A program made the position numbers and the translations under genes. This document shows positions 1-3,073 of a stretch of DNA of 5,093 nucleotides, one piece after another; position 1 is the stretch's first letter, and each line of letters opens with the position of its first letter. Origin of the DNA: STF1-138 sp035356975. GTDB lineage: Bacteria > Patescibacteriota > Patescibacteriia > UBA1558 > S5-K13. Where the stretch lies: assembly GCA_035356975.1 (NCBI GenBank), contig DAORGW010000045.1:1-5093 (forward strand), given 5' to 3'. The notes under the pieces are model-generated. The model saw nothing but the letters and a program-made list of their open reading frames with translations, was not told the origin of the DNA and did no database searches.

Positions 1-21
1 TTTTATTGTTTTATTTTCCAT
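1..21 (-). CDS. Start of a further operon gene (7 codons, runs off the window)
   Basis: On the minus strand an ATG at 21-19 directly follows the TAA stop (24-22) of the 230-residue gene, giving a TAAATG junction. Seven sense codons, reading MENKTIK, continue to the window edge. The only evidence that this is a real gene is the junction type: the three other junctions in the same train also place an ATG 1 nt after TAA. No Shine-Dalgarno site is visible. No function can be given from seven residues. Confidence 0.5.
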
Positions 22-714
22 TTATTTTTGATAATTTTTATCATAATAGTCTTCAATGGTAGAATAAATAGCCTCTTTTAATTTCATTTTATCACCCTTG
101 TTTAAAATACCCGCATAAAATTCCCCACCTGATTCTATGTAAGAACTAATATAAAATTCATTGTTTATTTTTGTTATTTTCTCAGAAAATGTAATACTTT
201 CTTTATTTTTCTCTGGATCTACATCGTTTAATTTTTCATGGATTGATTTTATTAAACTATTCAAAATTTCTGGCGATCCATTAATACGAAATTCATCAGA
301 AGTTTCTGTGACTCTTATTTTTAATTCCCTTTCTATATTTATAAAAATTTCTTCTCTGTTTTTGTATTCAGGATTATAATATTTTTTGATTGCAGAGTCT
401 ACGGCTTCTTTCATTTTTTGATTAATATATTTATCTCCTCGCGCATTTCTATTATCTATTATTAATCCTTCTTTGTTTTTGTCATATGCCACAGAATAAC
501 AACCACTAGGTCTCATTTGACTATCAGCTAATAAATTTTGCTTATCTAACTCTGTCGCGGGATAGCTTTTATCTAGTTGTTTGCATATTGATATAGCTAA
601 ATTTAATAAATTATCCTGGTCTAAGCCATTTACAAATAAAATATCTCCATTATCTAGCTCTTCAATTTTTATGTTTTGTTCTTCATTTAGATTTTCAAAA
701 TTCGTTTTTTCCAT
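22..714 (-). CDS. Unknown 230-residue protein with two tandem related domains
   Basis: I do not recognise a family. There is no signal peptide, membrane segment or cysteine motif, and the protein is charged, rich in Lys/Glu/Asp/Asn, and probably cytoplasmic. It appears to be two diverged copies of one domain of about 100 residues. Residues 15-117 and 130-229 share the same order: an opening strand (IKI / LKI), a short strand ending in NG (FVNG / RING), an amphipathic helix with Leu/Ile (NLAISICKQL / SLIKSIHEKL), a tyrosine-containing strand region, and a closing helix (KMKEAVDSAIKKYYNPEYK against KLKEAIYSTIEDYYDKNYQ). The gene starts 1 nt after the stop of the upstream flavin-binding gene, with no Shine-Dalgarno site, so it is probably expressed by translational coupling. 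The next gene begins directly at its stop. Coding status is well supported by length and context; function is unknown. Confidence 0.8.
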   Translation of the reverse strand: MEKTNFENLNEEQNIKIEELDNGDILFVNGLDQDNLLNLAISICKQLDKSYPATELDKQNLLADSQMRPSGCYSVAYDKNKEGLIIDNRNARGDKYINQKMKEAVDSAIKKYYNPEYKNREEIFINIERELKIRVTETSDEFRINGSPEILNSLIKSIHEKLNDVDPEKNKESITFSEKITKINNEFYISSYIESGGEFYAGILNKGDKMKLKEAIYSTIEDYYDKNYQK

Positions 715-715
715 A

Positions 716-1069
716 TTATTGAGATTTTATAATTTTTGAAATTTTTACTATAATTGCTCCTTTTGCAGGAAGCCCGTGATTTTCTTTCATTTTTTTAATA
801 AATTCTAAATATTTTCCAGAATTATAATATTTTGCACGCCCTATTAGTTTATAACCATTTAAATTTTTATCCCAGACAATAAGAGCTACGTTATTATTTT
901 TTGAAATATTTTTTATCGTGGTTTTCATATAATTATCTGTGATAAGAATTTTATTTTTGTCTAATACTTTAACACAAGCCACTCCAATTACGTTTGGCTT
1001 ATTATTTAAAATTGTTGCAAATGCGAGTGGATTTTTTTCAATTAAATTTTTTATTTTTAATAAATTCAT
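716..1069 (-). CDS. PPOX-type (pyridoxamine 5'-phosphate oxidase-like) FMN-binding protein
   Basis: This 117-residue protein looks like the small, single-domain members of the pyridoxamine 5'-phosphate oxidase-related split-barrel superfamily, which usually bind FMN or a related flavin as homodimers in the cytoplasm. What supports it: an N-terminal helix followed by LAFATILNNKPNV (15-27), a strand with ILITDNYMKTT (41-51), the NISKNNNVALIVWD block (54-67) that matches the family pattern of Asn-rich turn then VAL strand, the GYKLIGRAKYY strand (72-82), and a closing LPAKGAIIVKISKI strand (100-113). It is near the short end for the family, so the substrate cannot be inferred and true PdxH activity is unlikely. 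It sits 1 nt after the S51 peptidase gene and 1 nt before the duplicated-domain gene. No Shine-Dalgarno site precedes the ATG. Confidence 0.72.
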   Translation of the reverse strand: MNLLKIKNLIEKNPLAFATILNNKPNVIGVACVKVLDKNKILITDNYMKTTIKNISKNNNVALIVWDKNLNGYKLIGRAKYYNSGKYLEFIKKMKENHGLPAKGAIIVKISKIIKSQ

Positions 1070-1070
1070 A

Positions 1071-1679
1071 TTATTTAATAATTATAAATTTATTATCCTC
1101 TATAAATATTGCCTCATTATCGGTAATTTCTAAAACAGGATAATCAACCTTTTTTTTAAAAATATCTATATCGTGTTTCATGTATTTTTCAAAGTGAGGA
1201 AAAACACAAATATTTGTGAAATTAAAACCATCTAAATTTTTTAAATTTATTGTATTTTCATCATAGTCTCCAACCGCCTCGCCGGCAATTTTTATTTCTG
1301 GTCCAGCTATAATACTTCCAGCACTTATTCCAAAATAAATTGAATTGTTTTCTAAAACTGATTTTTTTATGAAATCAAAAATACCAGTTTTTTTGATCTT
1401 ATTTAAAATATGAAAAGTATTTCCACCGCAAATCCAAATTATATCAAATTTTTTATCAAATTCTATAAAATTTTCTTCATACATATTGAAAACAGTCAGG
1501 TCGCATTTTAATTTTTGAAAAAAATCTATATCTTCTTTTATATAATCACTAATTCCGCCATCTGGTTTGTAGTAAATTAAAAGCATAGAACATTTGTCTA
1601 TGCTATATGGCAAAATTGACAAAAAGAAATCAAAAACATTTTTATTGTATCTTCCAGCTGAAGTAAGAAGTAGTTTCAT
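1071..1679 (-). CDS. Peptidase S51 family protein (dipeptidase E / cyanophycinase-like)
   Basis: This 202-residue protein has the flavodoxin-like, class I glutamine amidotransferase-like layout of peptidase family S51. Landmarks: N-terminal strand LLLTSAGR (3-10), the CGGNTFHIL motif (84-92) typical of S51, and the nucleophile elbow GISAGS (117-122) with Ser119 as the expected catalytic serine. Farther on is FPHF (160-163), where His162 is the likely catalytic histidine. The acidic third member is probably one of the Asp residues near 138-140, which I cannot fix by eye. S51 enzymes cleave Asp-X dipeptides (PepE) or cyanophycin. The length suits the intracellular PepE-like branch, and no signal peptide is seen, but substrate specificity is not readable. 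The ATG lies 1 nt after the stop of the holin-like gene and has no Shine-Dalgarno site. Confidence 0.85.
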   Translation of the reverse strand: MKLLLTSAGRYNKNVFDFFLSILPYSIDKCSMLLIYYKPDGGISDYIKEDIDFFQKLKCDLTVFNMYEENFIEFDKKFDIIWICGGNTFHILNKIKKTGIFDFIKKSVLENNSIYFGISAGSIIAGPEIKIAGEAVGDYDENTINLKNLDGFNFTNICVFPHFEKYMKHDIDIFKKKVDYPVLEITDNEAIFIEDNKFIIIK

Positions 1680-1680
1680 T

Positions 1681-2004
1681 TTATTTTATCAACCAATTAA
1701 ATATTGATAACATTATTGCAAAGAGTATTGCATACCAGAAATTTACAATTTCAAATCCCGGAATTATTTTTGTCGCAATAAAAACCATAAATCCGTTTAT
1801 GATAAGCGTAAATAATCCCAGGGTTAATATGTTTATTGGGAGTGTTAGAAACATAAGAATTGGCTTTATAATCGTATTTAAAATTCCCAAAATAAGAGCA
1901 GTCAAGATTGCTGTTATAAAATTTGTGACTGTTACTCCTTTTATTAAATATGGAAGTATTAATATAAATAGAGATGTAAGTAGCCATTTGAGAAAAATTT
2001 GCAT
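1681..2004 (-). CDS. Phage holin family 4_2 (YvlD-like) four-helix membrane protein
   Basis: This 107-residue, strongly hydrophobic protein is a clear member of the PF04020-type family (phage_holin_4_2, formerly DUF360). Four membrane segments are visible at about residues 4-21, 28-46, 55-77 and 88-105. The family signature lies across helices 2 and 3: LGILNTIIKPIL (39-50), then LTLPINILTLGLF (53-65), then IIN (68-70), with Asn43, Lys47 and Pro48 conserved. The length is usual for the family. Despite the name, most chromosomal members are not phage lysis proteins and their role is unknown; related proteins appear in envelope-stress operons of some Firmicutes. This is the first gene of the minus-strand train. 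Its ATG follows an AT-rich leader with no Shine-Dalgarno site but with a hairpin 14 nt upstream. Confidence 0.88.
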   Translation of the reverse strand: MQIFLKWLLTSLFILILPYLIKGVTVTNFITAILTALILGILNTIIKPILMFLTLPINILTLGLFTLIINGFMVFIATKIIPGFEIVNFWYAILFAIMLSIFNWLIK

Positions 2005-2017
2005 AATTTTAATTATT

Positions 2018-2033
2018 AGCCGTTGCCCCGGCT
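2018..2033 (-). promoter_or_regulatory. Leader hairpin just upstream of the holin-like gene
   Basis: A perfect 5-bp, GC-rich stem (2018-2022 with 2029-2033) closes a 6-nt loop, in surroundings with almost no G or C. On the minus strand it lies in the predicted leader, 14 nt before the holin-like ATG, where it could affect initiation or transcript stability. On the plus strand the stem ends in a run of only four T (2033-2036), so it would be a weak intrinsic terminator against transcripts entering from the operon side. I cannot tell which role applies. Confidence 0.4.
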
Positions 2034-2041
2034 TTTAGCTA
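2031..2041 (-). repeat. Copy 1 of an 11-nt inverted repeat (TAGCTAAAAGC)
   Basis: The minus strand reads TAGCTAAAAGC here. The same 11-mer occurs on the plus strand at 2614-2624, and its GCTAAAAGC core occurs again at 2595-2603. The copies flank the non-coding and tRNA segment in inverted orientation. They could be members of a genome-wide AGCT-rich intergenic repeat, but only these copies are visible in the window. Confidence 0.4.
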
Positions 2042-2065
2042 ATATTAGTTAATTTTTATAATTTT

Positions 2066-2074
2066 ATTATATCA
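2066..2074 (-). promoter_or_regulatory. Extended -10 promoter for the minus-strand operon
   Basis: The minus strand reads TGATATAAT, a full TGnTATAAT extended -10 element. No good -35 box lies 16-18 nt upstream, which is tolerated in extended -10 promoters. The predicted start near 2058 gives a leader of roughly 55 nt that includes the 2018-2033 hairpin. It is the only convincing promoter seen for the gene train below 2004. Confidence 0.55.
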
Positions 2075-2094
2075 TAATTTAAATTTTTATATTA

Positions 2095-2121
2095 TTGACA
2101 AATATTTTATATGGGTGTAAT
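2095..2121 (+). promoter_or_regulatory. Plus-strand promoter with consensus -35 box
   Basis: A perfect TTGACA lies at 2095-2100. The best -10 by sequence is TGTAAT (2116-2121, 5 of 6) at a short 15-nt spacing; at 17 nt the hexamer is the poorer TAATGT (2118-2123). It points toward the GC-elevated non-coding island and would start near 2128. It is back to back with the operon promoter at 2066-2074. The tRNA downstream has its own promoter, so this one is a candidate for driving a separate non-coding transcript. Confidence 0.4.
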
Positions 2122-2130
2122 GTTTTTAAA

Positions 2131-2254
2131 TTGATCATTGTGGTTCAGTGTTTAACTAATATCCTTTTATCCAAATTAATAAGTATATAGTGTGTTTGAA
2201 CCAATCTTGATCAATACCACAAAAGTGGTGTTTGACTTAGCGTGTCTAGTGTTT
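2131..2254 (+). repeat. Short direct-repeat cluster: TTGATCA (x2) and GTGTTT (x4)
   Basis: TTGATCA occurs at 2131-2137 and 2207-2213. Each copy is followed 10 or 14 nt later by GTGTTT (2148-2153 and 2228-2233), and those two continue as GTGTTTAACT and GTGTTTGACT. Two further GTGTTT copies lie at 2192-2197 and 2249-2254. The TTGATCA-GTGTTT module therefore appears twice, about 76-80 nt apart. Parts of the second copy are strands of the predicted RNA stems. It could reflect duplication within an RNA gene, or binding sites. Confidence 0.35.
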
Positions 2255-2340
2255 AAAAATCATATGACGCGATCAGAGTTGAACAAATTTCGCCTTGAAT
2301 GGGCGTTGGGGATTTGTTGCAATTGGTTTAAAACCATTGA
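2190..2340 (+). ncRNA. Candidate structured non-coding RNA, no known family recognised
   Basis: The 2005-2422 gap holds a GC-elevated island: about 57 of 150 bases are G or C at 2191-2340, against about 4 of 60 at 2041-2100 and 20 of 80 at 2341-2420. It can fold into a closed multibranch structure. P1 pairs 2195-2205 with 2322-2332 (11 continuous pairs, one G-U), plus 2194-2334 past a bulge. P2 is 2211-2220 with 2225-2235 (AAAA loop, one bulge). P3 is 2240-2245 with 2264-2270 (one bulge). P4 is 2282-2288 with 2312-2318, carrying an inner stem 2291-2294 with 2302-2305. All three G-U pairs are compatible only with a plus-strand transcript. I see no tmRNA, RNase P, SRP or T-box core motif. No terminator is obvious, so the ends are approximate. 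An 81-codon reading frame across it runs into the tRNA and does not look like protein. Confidence 0.38.
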
Positions 2341-2372
2341 CTCACATTTCCCCTTTTCTTTTTCCTTGAGAC

Positions 2373-2401
2373 TTGATTTTTTTGAAGAAATGTATTATAT
2401 T
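2373..2401 (+). promoter_or_regulatory. Promoter of the tRNA-Glu gene
   Basis: TTGATT (2373-2378, 4 of 6 to the -35 consensus) and TATATT (2396-2401, 5 of 6 to the -10 consensus) are separated by exactly 17 nt. The predicted start near 2408 leaves a 5' leader of about 15 nt before the mature tRNA at 2423, a normal layout for a tRNA gene. It may also read through into rpsO, because no terminator hairpin follows the tRNA. Confidence 0.5.
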
Positions 2402-2422
2402 TACATTACTTTTTTATGTTTT

Positions 2423-2497
2423 GCTGCTATCGTCTAGTGGTTAGGACATCAGGTTTTCATCCTGGCAACCGGGGTTCGATTCCCCGTAGCAGTACCA
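2423..2497 (+). tRNA. tRNA-Glu (anticodon UUC)
   Basis: A full cloverleaf is visible. The acceptor stem is 2423-2429 with 2487-2493, and its first pair is G-U rather than G-C. The D arm begins GTCTAGTGG (2432-2440). The anticodon stem is 2449-2453 with 2461-2465, closing a 7-nt loop whose anticodon TTC is at 2456-2458. The T stem is 2470-2474 with 2482-2486, around loop TTCGATT. The discriminator is A2494 and the CCA end is encoded at 2495-2497. UUC reads the GAA and GAG glutamate codons, which are very abundant in the acidic S15 tail encoded downstream. A T-rich stretch (2508-2520) without a hairpin follows, so the tRNA could be cotranscribed with rpsO and cut out by processing. Confidence 0.96.
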
Positions 2498-2522
2498 CTC
2501 GATTTGCCTTTTTATTTTTATA

Positions 2523-2528
2523 TATAAT
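2523..2528 (+). promoter_or_regulatory. -10 box of a likely rpsO promoter
   Basis: A perfect TATAAT lies at 2523-2528 between the tRNA and rpsO. The -35 region is poor: TTGCCT at 2504-2509 is only 13 nt away, and the 16-17 nt positions read GATTTG or CGATTT. If used, transcription would start near 2535, at the first base of the leader stem described next, giving a leader of about 160 nt. AT-rich sequence makes chance TATAAT matches common, so the call is moderate. Confidence 0.4.
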
Positions 2529-2533
2529 AATGT

Positions 2534-2676
2534 TAGGCCCGTTCGTGGTTTACAACCAAAATAAATCTTTATAAATTTAATAATAAAACTTTGGGCTAAA
2601 AGCTTATTGCTGATAGCTAAAAGCTAAACTGCGTTTACTCGGTTAACTGATTTGTCCGTCATTTACTTAGTAAACG
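2534..2676 (+). promoter_or_regulatory. Structured rpsO leader with alternative hairpins, candidate S15 control site
   Basis: The leader offers several pairings. TAG plus CCC (2534-2540, one G bulged) can pair with GGGCTA (2593-2598) around a TGGTT/AACCA hairpin (2546-2550 with 2554-2558). Nearer the gene, CGTTTACT (2632-2639) pairs perfectly with AGTAAACG (2669-2676), ending 2 nt before the Shine-Dalgarno site, with CGG/CCG (2640-2642 with 2656-2658) stacked inside. TTTACT is repeated at 2662-2667, so the same 3' strand can instead form a local hairpin (2662-2666 with 2670-2674). In several bacteria S15 is known to repress its own synthesis through phylum-specific leader structures. That this leader does so is inference. 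Confidence 0.42.
2614..2624 (+). repeat. Copy 2 of the 11-nt inverted repeat (TAGCTAAAAGC)
   Basis: This is identical to the minus-strand 11-mer at 2031-2041. A shorter GCTAAAAGC copy in the same orientation lies 21 nt upstream (2595-2603), so the rpsO leader contains two tandem AGCT-type units. The repeats lie inside the leader and overlap the 3' strand of its first stem. Confidence 0.4.
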
Positions 2677-2678
2677 AA

Positions 2679-2685
2679 AGAAAGG
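2679..2685 (+). promoter_or_regulatory. Shine-Dalgarno site of rpsO
   Basis: AGAAAGG sits 8 nt before the ATG at 2694. It is the only convincing Shine-Dalgarno site at any gene start in the window, and it fixes the rpsO start at 2694 rather than the in-frame TTG at 2652. It lies immediately after the leader stem ending at 2676, so folding there could mask or expose it. Confidence 0.65.
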
Positions 2686-2693
2686 TAAAAAAT

Positions 2694-3068
2694 ATGTTAG
2701 ATAAACAAAAAAAGGACGAGATAATTAAGAAGTTTAAAACTCATAAAAACGACACTGGCTCACCAGAAGTTCAGATTGCTATTTTAACAGCCGAGATAAA
2801 AGAATTAACAGAACATTTAAAGCTTCACAAAAAAGATTTTTCATCTCGTAGGGGTTTGATTAAAAAATTAAACCAAAGAAGAAGATTGCTTAGATATCTT
2901 GAAAGAGAAAATCAAGAAAGTTTTGAGAAATTAGCCAAAAAACTAGAAATTAAAATTACAAAAGTAAGTGACATGCTTCTAGAAGATGAAATGAAGATAG
3001 AAGAAGACGTAGAAAAGGATTTAGAAGAAGACGTTATTGAAGAAATTGAGAAAGAGGATAAAGAATAA
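2694..3068 (+). CDS. rpsO: 30S ribosomal protein S15 with acidic C-terminal extension
   Basis: S15 binds 16S rRNA at the central-domain three-way junction early in 30S assembly and contributes to a bridge to the 50S subunit. The protein has 124 residues. Residues 1-88 match the whole family: TGSPEVQIAILTAEI (21-35), LTEHLKLHKKDFSSRRGL (38-55), and the basic RRRLLRYLE (62-70) ahead of the last helix. S15 is usually 88-90 residues, so about 35 residues are extra. The tail from 97 to 124 is strongly acidic (17 Glu/Asp of 28) and contains two 8-residue units, IEEDVEKD and LEEDVIEE. It is probably a helical or disordered extension on the ribosome surface, but its function is unknown. The ATG at 2694 is chosen for its Shine-Dalgarno site and family alignment; the TTG at 2652 would add 14 atypical residues. 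pnp starts 5 nt after the stop, the widely conserved rpsO-pnp order. Confidence 0.97.
   Translation: MLDKQKKDEIIKKFKTHKNDTGSPEVQIAILTAEIKELTEHLKLHKKDFSSRRGLIKKLNQRRRLLRYLERENQESFEKLAKKLEIKITKVSDMLLEDEMKIEEDVEKDLEEDVIEEIEKEDKE
2997..3044 (+). repeat. 24-nt tandem duplication inside the S15 acidic tail
   Basis: Two in-frame units, 2997-3020 and 3021-3044, share an exact 13-nt block, TAGAAGAAGACGT (2998-3010 and 3022-3034). They encode IEEDVEKD and LEEDVIEE. This suggests that part of the tail grew by slippage or a short tandem duplication. Confidence 0.6.
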
Positions 3069-3073
3069 ATCCT

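Noticed and set aside
1681..2004. Prophage or phage lysis module inferred from the holin annotation
   Set aside because: The family is widespread in bacterial chromosomes outside phages, and no phage gene, integrase or endolysin is nearby.
2018..2036. Intrinsic terminator on the plus strand
   Set aside because: The T run is only four bases and no plus-strand gene ends here in the window, so it is kept only as a leader hairpin of uncertain role.
1751..2038. Additional frames overlapping the holin-like gene on both strands
   Set aside because: The holin_4_2 signature is in the 1681-2004 frame, so the others are low-complexity shadows.
2131..2254. CRISPR-like array from the GTGTTT repeats
   Set aside because: The repeats are only 6-10 nt, the spacings are irregular (44, 36 and 21 nt) and no cas gene is present.
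2192..2437. Plus-strand open frame of 81 codons starting GTG
   Set aside because: It runs into the tRNA-Glu gene, has no Shine-Dalgarno site and resembles no protein. The same region is better explained by RNA structure.
2498..2530. Terminator after tRNA-Glu
   Set aside because: There is a T-rich tract at 2508-2520 but no stem-loop in front of it.
2652..2693. N-terminal extension of S15 from the TTG at 2652
   Set aside because: The extra 14 residues are absent from the S15 family, they would overlap the leader stem, and the Shine-Dalgarno site at 2679-2685 serves the ATG at 2694.
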